Source of the DNA: Primulina eburnea
Lineage: Eukaryota > Streptophyta > Magnoliopsida > Lamiales > Gesneriaceae
Assembly: GCF_022965805.1 (NCBI RefSeq)
Contig: NC_133104.1
Coordinates: forward strand, 35,632,682-35,696,681
Direction of reading: 5' to 3'
DNA length: 64,000 nt
The translations under genes and the position numbers were made by a program. The notes under the pieces are model-generated. The model worked only from the letters and a program-made list of their open reading frames with translations. It was not told the DNA's origin and ran no database searches. This document shows, in pieces, positions 9,797 through 24,659 of this stretch (its first letter is position 1; every line of letters starts with the position of its first letter).

Positions 9797-12418
9797 TGTT
9801 AGGTCCAAAATGCGATAACGTAATCCAACTGCATGTAAATCTATAAAAAAAAATACATAATTAAATTATTTTAATTGTATTTATTGAATATGGTATACAT
9901 GTTTACATATATAAAATAGGTTTAATATTAGAATGCATAAAACTGTACTTTAAAGGTTATTCGAGACGCGATCGAGGAACAGAGACAGGGGACCGCAAAT
10001 AAAAATATTTTTATTAAATGATTGTTTTAATATATGATATATTTTAAATGGTATTTTCGACAATAGAAACTTTTAAGGTGTTTTACGTGCCAAGTCGTAT
10101 TTTAAATCGATATTCGATTTTTTACGAAAATAGGGATTTTTTGGCAATTCGGCTAATATTTTTGAAAACTTTTATAAAAAAAATTTTCCCTATTATCTAA
10201 TGGGCCTGTTATACCTATGTTATTGAGGCTAAACTTTTACCTTATTATTTATATCAAAACAAAGTCCTAAAACCCTAAGCTCCTACACAATTAAACACAC
10301 GCACACATAAAAAAAACTAGGACTCTCCTAGGAGCCATGACACGGCCACACACAATTTTCAAGGGCAAGTTTGTGTGATTTTGAAGGAAATTCAGCAAGG
10401 TTTCATCCCCCGTCTCTCCACCAATGTTATTCGCATCTCGAATCGTTTTTCATGCGTAAAATATGCTAAATCACGCCTTAATCTTCCTTTACTCATCCTT
10501 CATATCATATTATACGTGTTCATACATGTGTGCATGAAAACATGGTTCACTTTATTTTATTTTCGTTTTTATGGCTAAACATAAACAAAACTTTGATTTT
10601 TATGGTTCTAAATTCATGATAATGATGCACAAAGGGGTTGCCATGATAGGTATATTAGGAGTGACGTTTTTCAACATGTTTAAGTGTTCATATATGCATG
10701 TTTAAGGGCTGGAAAAGAAGGGGTAACATGCTGAACGAAAATTGGGGGGGGGGGGGGTAAGAAAACTAGGATTTAAGTTTTTTGTCCTAGGAGGAGCGGT
10801 TGTTGGCTGCTGTTTGGGATGTGTTCAAATGTCCTAAAGGGGTATAGTTAAAGCTCTAGATGCGTTATGCAAGGGCTGGAAGGGGAGGTTGAAGGTTGCA
10901 CGTCGTTTGGGTCGCTTAAAGCATGTAGGGGCATAGGTTTAGGGTTGTGCTTGCATGGGTTGTAGAGGCTGGTCCAGTAGGTTGGTAAGAGCTCGGTCAT
11001 GGTCCTAGGAGGGTGGTATAAGGTATGGTCGGGTCGGCCATGGGCTAGGGTCGAAGGAATTGAAGGTTGGTTCAAGTGAGGGTTTTCGAGATTGTGCAGA
11101 ATTTCCAGCAAGGTTCTAAGCTTGTTCAAGGGTTTTTATTGGCTTAATTTGGGTTGCATAGGGTATGGTTATGTGTTAATAAGATATAGTTCAAGGTTGG
11201 TAAAGTTTGGTTAAGTTTCATGTTGTTTTGGGTTAAAATAGGAACGTAGGTTTAAGTTTTAAAATGAATTGAGAAATTAGTTGTCGAACTTAAGTTTACG
11301 TCTAAAAAATATTTATGGGTGTATTTTAAGGTGTTATGTTAAGTTTGAATGGATTTGAGTCATCTTTTAAAGGTCTAAGTGTAAATTGGGAAAGTTAGGG
11401 TTTCAAGGGCAAAACGACCATTTTACACCTGAAAAATGTTAGACATCCAAGCACTGCCCTGAATGATGTAATAAATGCTGAAATGTTTATTTTGAAAGTT
11501 TATGAATTTTATGATGAAAACGATAAAGCTAAAAGACGTATTGCATTCTTTGTTTAAAATAAAAATGATATATATGCGTGAAATTTCATAAGTGATGAAT
11601 ATAATGAAAATTTGAAGGAGGTGACTTGATTGTAACTACTACGATGATACGATGATATGTAGGCTGATACTCAGTTGACGGGTGAGAGTGTCGCTGATGT
11701 CCCCGCCGCCTGGTACCATGGTTATATGGATAGATGGATCCATCGAACTACAGCTGATACAAAAGTCACATATAATTATCGGAATTTAATAAATAGAGAA
11801 AACATATACATATATGATCAAATGAAATGTTTATGATGAAAGGAAAAATGTTTAAAAATATGCATGTAATGAATGTAAAGAGGGGGAGGTGATATGAGGT
11901 GTGACAATGAGCGCTCCTGGCATTTCTATGGAGGGAACATGATGATCTTCTCAGGGGGGGATTCCGAGACTGTTTGTAATATTATGTATTACTTGCTATC
12001 ATGGTTAAAGTTTATTGAGTCAATAGACTTATTAGGTGTGATCGATGCAGTTGAGTATGATGTTGTTGATGATGGGGGATTTGATGGTTAAACTAACTGG
12101 ACTGATGGTACACATAACCCGAGGACCTTTGCTAGTTTTTCTGCAATAAGATTACTTTAAATATTTTATGATTTTTTTATATTTTTGAGAGGACTTCGAG
12201 TTTATAATTTATTTTGAAAATTGCTAATTTTAGGTTTAGTTTGATGATTTACGATTTTATGCTTGAATTGCGTTTTTTGGATTTTCAAATAATTTGTTGG
12301 AATATTTATTTTAAATGGTGCAAAGTGTATATATATATGGCCAAAAGTTTCTGAGGAAAAAAAATTTCTAGTATATTTTAAAGAAAATGAGTAGTAAATC
12401 TTTCATTATCCGTTATCA
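9797..12418 (+). mobile_element. 3' LTR of the Ty3 chromovirus
   Basis: Starts TGTTAGGTCCAAAATG right after the polypurine tract. It aligns along its whole length with the minus-strand LTR at 37022-39638: the start, the GGTTATTCGAGA block near 9955, the GATCGATGCAG / CTAACTGGACTGA / ACCCGAGG block near 12040-12125, and AATGGTGCAAA near 12320. The end CGTTATCA is set by that comparison and is uncertain by a few bases. Length about 2.6 kb. A run of 14 G lies at 10744-10757. No gene. Confidence 0.8.
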
Positions 12419-13000
12419 CAAGAAATAAGGATCAACATACAAGAAACACATGTCAAGGAATTTGAGATCAATTATTGTTTTCTAGACATGGGGATGATCA
12501 AGAATCTCATGCACAGAACAATTTAGAATCATTAATGAGAAAAGACCGGACACAAAAGTTCAAATATCTAGAAAAATTGATCGTTGGACTTTGAATTCTA
12601 TAAATATACTCTCTCATATCTTCATAAAGTGTGGAAACATAAGGTGTATAAGATGTGGGAGTGTGACCAGACAAGAAGCGATATGGTTCAGAGTAAAAAT
12701 ACCTATTATTCATTAACCATACTCCTTATCCATGATTGTGTAAATCATCATGTTGTGTGACCTTGACATGTAGTTTTAGTTCTTTTGTGTGTTCTAGACA
12801 TTAGTCTGCTGTGAAGCATCCTAATATATGATATAAGCATTATCTAGTGGATCTTTCGTTGGTTGTAGGAAAAAGGAAGATGTTGAAGCCATTGGCCTCG
12901 AACTTCCATAATCAAATTTTGTGTACTTACTTAATCATGTTTGTATGTTGACTATGTATGCGTATATATTTATAATATATTTCGCAAACCATTGTTTTAC
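12419..13000 (-). other. Unassigned noncoding sequence, probably copia-derived
   Basis: Between the Ty3 3' LTR and the copia gag fragment. On the minus strand it contains a TATA-like TATATTTATAG at about 12597-12608, which would fit an LTR promoter, but I could not define LTR ends. No convincing protein. Confidence 0.3.
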
Positions 13001-13009
13001 ATCACATTC

Positions 13010-13459
13010 TATTGTGAGTGTCCCATAACTTTCAAGGCTATTTCTCTTTTGTCATATTCCGTGTTAGGAGCAGCTAGTTCAATAATAATATTGTTCACTC
13101 TTTCATCGCAGTCCGACAAGGATTCTCCGACCTTCATCTTGATACTGTCAAATTTTTGGATTGCCACATACAATTAATTCTATTTTGTTTGATAATTTAT
13201 TTCGTATAATTGTATCAGTTTATCTCATATGTCTTTAGCAGTAGAACACATTTTGATCTTGCTGAAGGTATTTTAATCTAATGTCTTGTATATTATTTCT
13301 TTGGAAACATTGCCCAGATTTACCTTTTTCTTTTCGTTACCATTCCATTTCATTCTCGGTTTTTCAATTCTCTGTTGAACACCATCAGAAATGGCAATGG
13401 AATTGTTTGCTTTCATGATCTTCATTGGTCCATCTATGATGATGTACCACATATCATTA
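13010..13459 (-). pseudogene. Ty1/copia gag (UBN2-type), inner part
   Basis: On the minus strand the translation gives DMWYIIIDGPMKIMKAN, then STAKDI.DKLIQL, VAIQKFDSIKMKVGESL, DERVNNIIIEL and REIALKVM. These are hallmarks of the copia gag (UBN2 family). It has stops and ends without the zinc knuckle. The N-terminal part of the same gag lies at 17492-17600; a solo LTR (13460-17486) separates them. Confidence 0.85.
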
Positions 13460-14435
13460 TGTAGAGCCTAAAATCCGTACACGTAAAACGCATGCATTTA
13501 TTTAAATTATTAAATTATTTATTTAAGTTTAAAATGATTTTAACGTGTCACGAATCATGAATTTGCAGTATTTTAAATTATTTATGTTTATGTGTGTAAG
13601 TTAAAATGTTTTCTTGAGTTTCATATTTCAGGCGATTATTCAATACGGGATCGAGGAAAAGAGACCGACGACGATTTGGACTATTTGTAAAATGTGGTAT
13701 TTATTTCAAGTCAAGAAAGTGGCATTTTAATTTATTTATTAAGTTTTTAGCATTTTTAAAGCGTAATTTAATTATTAGGTGATTTTAAGATTTTAAACTT
13801 TAAAGATTTGTCACTTTGCATTTTATTTTAAATTAGGGGATTTTATTAATGTTAGTGTGAATCAACATTTTCATTAACATTTTTAATTATCAATTAAGCA
13901 CTTTCCCCCTAATTAACCTATAACACACGCACACACACTTATGCACACACACACACACATTTCATTAGCTTTCATTTCATTTTTTTTAAAGAAAAACCTA
14001 GGGTTCTTAGTGTTTTCAGCAGCAACCACCCTTCCCTTGTCAAAGTTCTATAAATTCATGTTGGTTTTCTTCAAGAAATCGTACCGCAAATCGTTTTGGA
14101 TTAACCCTCGCATCTTTCCGCTTCGGTATATTCGTTTTGTGAGTTTTTAAAGATCAAGGACATGTATTTTTTTTCGTTTTTGCATCGATCTTGTCATATT
14201 ATATGTTTTGATGTTTGTTGTATACAAAAATCCATGTATGTTGCGCAAAAGTTTGAGCAAAAACTTTTGAAACGATTTTGGATCAAAAATTTCAGATCTC
14301 AAAACGTGTCTGATGTCATTTAAACTACTGTGATTTTTCGGTCGACTTTTTGAAAACACTTTCAACATATAAAACGTAGTACTTTTTGATACCTTTGATT
14401 TGATAGTTAGTTCGTGATTTTTAGACAAGAAATGA

Positions 14436-14860
14436 GTGAGTTATGATTATTTTCTTGTGACTGCTCAAACTGTGATGTTTAAACGATTTTTAGATCTAAA
14501 AAATCGAATCTGCTGTCATTTCGAATCCTGCGAATTTTCAGTCGGTTTTCTGGAACGTATTACTTTTCGATATCTTCGATTGGACAGTAAATTCGTAATT
14601 TTTGGACAGAAACGAGTGAGTTATTATCATTTTTGTGTGACTGCTCAAACTGTGATATTTAAACGATTTTTATATCTCAAAAACCGATTGTACTGTCATT
14701 TCAAATCCTGCGAATTTTTGGTCGGTTTTCTGAAAAAATTCAACACATAAAATACACTACTTTTTGATATCTTCGATTTGACAGTAAATTCGTAATTTTT
14801 GGACAAGAAACGAGTGAGTTATGATCATTATCGTGTGACTGCTCAAACTGTGTTGGTTTT
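14436..14860 (+). repeat. Tandem repeat of about 190 bp in the solo LTR
   Basis: The segment GAGTGAGTTATGATTATTTTCTTGTGACTGCTC and what follows recurs about every 190 bp (near 14430, 14615 and 14810), each with a CTGCTCAAACTGTG phrase and an AACGATTTTTAGATC-like follow-up. At least two full units and a partial third. It lies inside the LTR at 13460-17486. Confidence 0.7.
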
Positions 14861-16106
14861 CAAAAAATGTTCGCGCAGGGAGACTGTGGGGACCCGGACG
14901 CTAATAATGTTCTTAATCATCATTGGGACAATTTAATTAATTATAATAAACAGGGTCTACAATTTTATTTTTTTTAAAAATACAGTATTAAATGCGGAAC
15001 GTAATGGAATACATTCTAATATACATGTCAGTATTAAAGTACAAGTCTTGTATTATATAGAATCATGCAAACTTAAGTTTAATACTCGTCTAATACTCGA
15101 GTATTATTTCATGCTCACTCGTCTAATACTCATCTAATACATGCTTTCTATAAATAGATTAGAACAAGCATATCAATTCAAATCAATATACATAATAACA
15201 ATAAGTATTTGATTTAGGGAAACTCGAGTATATCATACTCTAGTCGATCTCCCGGTACCACATTGACTTATACCTTTGTTTTCTCGATCTGATGAAGTCG
15301 AAGTCTCGAAGTCAAATCTGTCCATATCAAATCTGAAATGACAATATCGAATAGACTGTGTCAATGTACAACTCAATTCAAGACTTGTTCTGATAAATAC
15401 GCAAATCAAGACATACTCTGATCAATGTCAACGATATCATGATACAATCTCAATCAATACTAAATCTAATCAAAATCAATCTACTGATGTTTCGACGGCA
15501 TAACCATACAGTCTTGGTAATCCCGTCAATCTCAACATCACAGATATAATATCACAACTCATAATCAATATCAGTATAACCCATAATCTTAACAATAACA
15601 GATCATAATCTCAAATCTGGACAATCTCGCAATATCGGCAAAATATCAGTATATACGAATCAACAACTCATCTGATCCAAGTCTGAATAATATCAATATA
15701 CCCAGCAATACAATATCAATCAGATATCAATCCCAACACCTCATAATCGATAACACAAATCTGATACCAATTCGACCTAATCAAAATCAAATCCATTCTG
15801 AAAATTCATAATAATTTCATACGGTATCTGTTCTTCGATCCGGTTTCGATTATACGATTTCTGATATCGCAAGAACAACATATATCAATTGTATCTGATT
15901 CTGCAGTATCATAATTTCAAATCATAATAAAACATAACAAAACTTACGTACAGTTGAAGCTCTCGTCGATAGAAACACGGTACTGTACTCGGATTCAAAA
16001 TCGAACGGGCGGATTTCTCAAAATCACAATTTTAGTATCACGAACTGAAATCTTTCCTCGGAGCCTTTCGTTCCTCTCTTTTCCTTTTCTGAATGATTGT
16101 AGTAAC

Positions 16107-16112
<6 letters not shown>

Positions 16113-16181
<69 letters not shown>
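16113..16181. repeat. (AT)n microsatellite, possible TATA region of the LTR
   Basis: About 35 uninterrupted AT dinucleotides between the LTR body and the palindrome block. The matching LTR at 56293-58298 has a shorter AT tract in the same place (57902-57926). Open frames across it are artefacts. Confidence 0.85.
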
Positions 16182-16184
<3 letters not shown>

Positions 16185-16224
16185 TGCATGTCTAGGGACA
16201 AATGGCCACTTCTTCACGCAACAC

Positions 16225-16409
16225 GTCTCGCGCATATGCGCGAGACACTATGTCTCGGCTCGTAACATCACGACCTCTCGCGCATATGTGCGGAGGAGCG
16301 CACGCCTCTCCTCCGCACATATGCGCGAGGTTCTCTGGACATGGCACTAAGCTTCCGCACAGCTCGCGCATATGCGCGAGGTCTTCTGCCACAATCGCGC
16401 ATATGCGCG
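16225..16409. repeat. Cluster of CGCGCATATGCGCG palindromes and a long hairpin
   Basis: 16225-16246 is a perfect 22-bp palindrome centred on CGCATATGCG. 16277-16298 and 16308-16329 form a 22-bp inverted repeat around a 9-base loop. 16373-16390 is a perfect 18-bp palindrome. 16396-16409 is a perfect 14-bp palindrome. All share the CGCATATG(C/T)GCG core. They lie between the AT tract and the U3 end of the LTR. Confidence 0.92.
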
Positions 16410-17491
16410 GCTCCTTGTCGCACATATGCACGAGTTGTTCGGTCCTCGCACATATTTCGTGTTTTCTTCCGTCTTTTCCGGTCTAATCCTTTCCGTCTAT
16501 AATTACATTAATTATCACCCAATTATTTCAGATTAACAGGATAAAAATCTCGCGCCTTACAGAGACGCTCGGTCGCGAGATTTTACCGCCCGAGCGCCAA
16601 GCATTCTGGAAAAAAAAAATTTTAAAATTTTTGTCTTGGGCATGATGAATAATGTATTAGTATGTTCGACGTGCAGAGAAAATATTTTATGTTTTTGAGG
16701 TATACTAAATATTTTGTGGCCAAATATGAACGGGTTTGGAAGCCGGTGAACGTGGCCGGTGACCTCTCCAACCCGGTAATGCATGGTTGGGTTTAGATCA
16801 TGATTGGAAAGCAGTAAAGCATGACCAGAGACCAATCCACCCGGTAAAGCATGACCGAGGATCTCATGTATATGGTAGTGGACATCCTTGCCAGCCCAGT
16901 ACTATGGTTTAGCTTATCAGACGCATTTATGCATGAGTCACTTGCTTTGAAACATATATCTATGCAAAATGATCGTGTTTACGTATGCTCAAGTATGTAT
17001 GATGCAAGTATGTTTATAAAAAATTTTACGAAACGATGGCACATCTATGTTTATGTATGTACGTTCAAGTTTAAGTATGTATGGTCTACTTTAAAATGCA
17101 TGCGGTTTTATTATGTATTACTTGTTATTCTCATTTTATACATGTTGAGTCTTTAGACTCACTAGACTTGATCGATGCAGGTGAGGACGAGTACGAGGAG
17201 ACGAGAGGTGGAGATCAGCGAGTTGGCTCGGACTGCGCGGAGGCTAAACCCGAGGACCGCTTATGTTTTAAGAAATTTTTATGCACGTATCAAACACTCT
17301 GATTTTCACGGGTTTACTTTACGATGTTTAAACAAGCGCTTTTGCAAACTTTGGTTGTAGTTGTTTCATTTCAAATGTTTTAGATGAGCATATTATTTTT
17401 ATCGCAGTTTGAAAGTTTATTATTTATTTAAGAAAAATTTCTATTTTCGACAAATTTCAATTAGTTTAAAAATATGGTACGTTACACATTA

Positions 17492-17600
17492 TCTTGTGTA
17501 CATCTAGATGAGCTCACATCCTGATCTTCCAATCTTCAAAATCTTCTTTAGAGATCATTGAGATTTTGCTAAATGATGCCATTTTGAATATTGTGCTCAA
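17492..17600 (-). pseudogene. Ty1/copia gag, N-terminal fragment
   Basis: The minus strand begins ATG at about 17584 and reads MASFSKISMISKEDFEDWKIRM, then a stop, then AHLDV. This is the usual beginning of this copia gag, which then continues at 13459 leftwards after the inserted LTR. One stop and one frame slip are visible. Confidence 0.75.
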
Positions 17601-17614
17601 AGATAAGAATAAAC

Positions 17615-17630
17615 CTGCTCTGATATCACT
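17615..17630 (-). other. Copia primer-binding site (initiator-Met tRNA type)
   Basis: On the minus strand the bases directly after the LTR end (…TCCTCACA) read AGTGATATCAGAGCAG. This is one mismatch from the TGGTATCAGAGC primer-binding site of many copia elements. It fixes the order LTR - PBS - gag on the minus strand. Confidence 0.8.
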
Positions 17631-18719
17631 TGTGAGGATCAGAAATAAATTTAGAGGGGGGTTAAACAAATTTATCTCGACAAAATTATTTTGGTTGTAT
17701 TAGTAACATTGAAATTTTATTCTTGTCAGTTAGGTTCTCAGAAATTCAATCAGCTTGAACTGTGCTGAAGTAGACCTACTGAGAGTATTCAAACAAATAG
17801 CTTATCAAAAAAATCAGATGTGTTCTTCTGAGTAGTATTTAAGGTATGTAAACTAAAAAGTAAATATGCACAAAGTTGTTTCTGGATATTCTAAAACTTC
17901 AAGACTCCAACATCACCCCTTCTTATCTACGGAATGATTTCAATAAAATACTTTGGTAATTACAAGTATTTGAAACCACCCACTTCAGTTAGACTTAACA
18001 TTGCCTAACCAAAACTCTTATTAAACTTCAATCTAAAATGATTTGAGCATTAAAACTTCTTATTCTCAATGACAGATTCCACAAGGAAATTCAAGCACAA
18101 ATTGGATTCTCAAAATGATCAAATAATAACTTATCAACGTGTTATGATTTTTCAGTTTGGCTCGTAGAATGCTTTTTCAGAGAAAATCAGTTGGTTTTCA
18201 AAAATTCAGATATAGATAACATTAATGTGTAACCTTTAGAGCTTGTTAACTGATCTATTATAACCTCATCTACAATGGTAATCTTTTCAAAATAATATAT
18301 ATGTTTCCAAATATAGATGTCGTCGTTGGCATGCCATCGTCTTATCTGACATGTCCTGGTAGTGCGCAGGAACCTGAAATTCTTGTAAGATTCGGTGATT
18401 GTAGCTACATAAAATTTTTCTTCTATTTCAGCTGGGCTCTGATATTTTATAATTGATTATACTGATTATTCATGAAATATATAGATTTGGACTAATTGAT
18501 CGACTTAGATAGTCTGTCAGTTAGGTGTCATCATTTAATCTTGAATCGGTTTAGTATTACTCTTATGTTTTATCAGTCTGGTTCTGTAATTATTTAAACT
18601 CTTTAAAAAAATTCATCTTATGAATATTCATTTTTCCTTCTTGAATTTAGTTAGATTATCTTTTGTAATTATCTGTTGGATTAACAATATTATTAATCAC
18701 CAAAACTTAAAATGTTTCA
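17631..18719 (-). mobile_element. 5' LTR of the interrupted copia element
   Basis: The minus strand runs from TGAAACATTTTAAGTTTTGG (18719) to CTGATCCTCACA (17631), about 1089 bp, and is followed directly by a primer-binding site and gag. The opening with ATAATATTGTTAATCC is typical of a plant copia LTR family. The outer boundary is chosen from TG...CA ends and is the less certain side. Confidence 0.75.
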
Positions 18720-18801
18720 GCATTGTTAAAATATAAATATTATTAATAATAGTTATAATTAGATTAATTATAATATAATTAATATAAAAACATAAATAAA
18801 T

Positions 18802-19177
18802 GTCAATTTTAGTTAGTCTTGTAATGAAGAGTGAAATTTTTAATATTATATTTTTTATTGAATCAATTATAATCATGTAACTATGTTTCGATAGTCGATT
18901 TTAGTCTTTATCCTCAAAATCATATAATATAATGGTTAATATCAATGTTAAATTTTATAATCACATGGTTACCAAAATTCTTCAGGACATACATGTATGT
19001 TTTAATGATGTAGTTATAAAAACATAACAATGATATTAACCATTTAATTATATAATTTTGAGGAAAATGACTAAATTTGATAGTTGAAACATAGTTGCAT
19101 GACTATAATCAATTCAATAAAAGATACTGAACTAAAAATATCACTCTTCAATACATATGTACATAACTAAAATTGAC
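18802..19177. mobile_element. Foldback MITE upstream of the UAP56-type gene
   Basis: The two halves are imperfect inverted repeats about 150-170 bp long around a centre near 18985. GTCAATTTTAGTTA at the left edge matches TAACTAAAATTGAC at the right. GAAGAGTG, CAACTATGTTTC/GTAACTATGTTTC and CCTCAAAAT..ATATAAT blocks are mirrored. No protein. It lies 440-810 bp upstream of the helicase transcript. Confidence 0.8.
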
Positions 19178-19560
19178 GTTATGCATAAAAATGATAATAA
19201 ATAAATATTAATTTAATAATGATAATTTATTTTTATTCAATATATACATCGATCATACATGATGGTATGTTTGTGATATTATAAAATATAAACGATAGTA
19301 ATTTGAATTTAATAATTACTAAAATTTTAAAATAAAGTCAGATAATCCCTACTTTAAAAAAATTATAAATATGTTTATCAGTTGATTTTGACAATTTAAA
19401 ATATTTTATCAAACAAAATTTGGAAACATCTAACTAAACTTCTAATCAATTCAAAACGCACACGTGCTTGAAATACGCCCCTCGCGTGGAACAGTATAGA
19501 CAAGTCCTCGCCGAAACCACATCTGTATCTTACTTTTCCACATTTTTCTCTTGCCTGAAA
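19178..19560 (+). promoter_or_regulatory. Presumed promoter region of the UAP56-type gene
   Basis: AT-rich sequence between the MITE and the first transcribed exon. A G-box hexamer CACGTG lies at 19461-19466, about 100 bp before the probable 5' leader. No gene. Assignment as promoter rests on position. Confidence 0.5.
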
Positions 19561-19565
19561 CTACG

Positions 19566-19580
19566 AAACCCTAACCCTAA
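19566..19580 (+). promoter_or_regulatory. Telo-box-like motif in the 5' leader
   Basis: AAACCCTAACCCTAA, a double telo-box. Such motifs are known near the start of many plant genes for translation and RNA handling. It is too short to be a telomere remnant. Confidence 0.6.
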
Positions 19581-19617
19581 AGTGAGCTAAAACCCCTACT
19601 TCTTTCAATTTCGACAG

Positions 19618-19767
19618 GTAAATGCGATAAAAAAGGAACTTGCTTTACTCATGCATATTAATCAATATATGTGTTTTTTGCATAGATATAGTTGCTGGGT
19701 GTTGGATATTTCAAGTATATAAAATCTGAAATCTTGAAATTGTGTCTCGATCAATAGTTTCCTGCAG
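19618..19767 (+). other. Intron in the 5' leader of the UAP56-type gene
   Basis: A GGTAAATG donor at 19617/19618 and a TTTCCTGCAG acceptor ending at 19767 bracket a 150-base intron, leaving a leader exon that ends 11 bases before the ATG. Predicted from splice signals only. Confidence 0.6.
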
Positions 19768-19778
19768 GAAAAGAGAAA

Positions 19779-23747
<3,969 letters not shown>

Positions 23748-24600
23748 CGTTGTTCAGATCTCATGTCACAACGCAGATGTTATGTGTGGAAGAGCTGGGG
23801 GACTTACTTTCTGTTTGATGTGCTTCAGTTTCTTGATTTCGTATGAATATCTGGATATTTTATTCAGGAGAGATTGATCGTATACTACACATTATTGTAC
23901 CATATGATTGGAACTTTTTTGTTCTTTGTTTAGAGCTGTGCTACGCATTATTGTACCTTATGATTGAAATTGTTTTTTAGCTTAGTTTGAAGTCTTTGCT
24001 TGATCATCTTAATGTCCTTTCAAATAGCGTCTAACTGAACACTTGTTGACAGTTCCTTCAGAATGGTGGTTTTCTTCATTTCGTTTCGTGTGCTATTGGC
24101 TTGCTTATATTACTTCTTTTATCTGTGTCATCGATCTCAAACTGTGATTCATTCCCAGCAACAAGCTTTATGTAAACGGGAATTTAGCATGAGGTAACCT
24201 GTCTCGTACTGACAGGACTCGGTACGGTAGCTTGGGAAGGGCTTGAGTACGACTGCAGCCCTCGCTTCTGGCTGAATATCAACTCTCTTTTTAGATGTAT
24301 ATTTGCTATCATTTTCTCTTGCATTTTACTATTAGAACATGGATGTTCTTGTCAATTTGGTATTTCAGATAGAACAGTAATTTGATATTAGTTTTTCAGC
24401 ATTGTATATCCACAAGTGACCACCACTTTTGTTATTTAAAGATAATTAAGGAGATGAATAACGAGGACAGGGCTTCAGTTGATTCAAGCCTGTGTTCTCT
24501 CGCACCGTCCTGGTAAGTGGTGAGTAACTCGATTCTGCAGGAGGACCAGATAATTTTCAAGATACCAATTTTAAGTCTTTTTTGTTATATTAGGTATCTA
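23748..24600 (+). other. 3' untranslated and downstream region of the UAP56-type gene
   Basis: No coding region. T-rich plant 3' UTR-like sequence follows the TAG at 23745-23747. An exact end cannot be placed. Confidence 0.4.
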
Positions 24601-24659
24601 GTGAATAAACTTGTGGTTTGTGCTTGTATTTGTGTTTTATTGATTTTTTTTTAATGTAA

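Larger units (their letters stand above)
14885..16561 (-). mobile_element. Solo LTR with GAGAC duplication, nested in another LTR
   Basis: The plus strand reads TGTGGGGACCCGGACGC...GCGCCTTACA, flanked by GAGAC on each side (14880-14884 and 16562-16566). Length 1677 bp. The body (about 15000-16100) matches the LTR at 56293-58298, including the CGAAGTCTCGAAGTC and CTGTCCATATC...GAAATGACAATA blocks. The minus-strand order (palindromes at 16225-16409, then an AT tract at 16113-16181) argues that it is transcribed leftwards. Confidence 0.88.
13460..17486 (+). mobile_element. Solo LTR with CATTA duplication, itself split by another LTR
   Basis: Starts TGTAGAGCCTAAAATCC and ends GGTACGTTACA, flanked by CATTA on both sides (13455-13459 and 17487-17491). 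Without the nested LTR and its duplication it is about 2.35 kb. The 3' part has the GATCGATGCAGGTGAGGACG and AAACCCGAGGACC blocks seen in Tekay-type Ty3 LTRs. The same family occurs in reverse at 1-2818. It sits within a copia gag. Confidence 0.9.

Noticed and set aside
10848..11129. 93-codon frame in the Ty3 3' LTR
   Set aside because: No domain, lies in LTR sequence, not kept in the copy at 37-39.6 kb as far as I can see.
1..12418. A complete Ty3 element with two LTRs
   Set aside because: The upstream LTR (to 2818) is of another family and in opposite orientation, so the 5' LTR of the chromovirus is missing.
15954..16350. Open frames with long Ile-Tyr repeats
   Set aside because: Translation of an (AT)n microsatellite. 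The same holds for frames at 35765-35959, 36319-36517 and 36951-37154.
16202..16486. Open frames across the CGCATATGCG palindromes
   Set aside because: Same reason: symmetric GC-rich repeats give mirror-image frames on both strands.
19566..19580. Interstitial telomere repeat
   Set aside because: Only two CCCTAA units; better explained as a telo-box in a gene leader.
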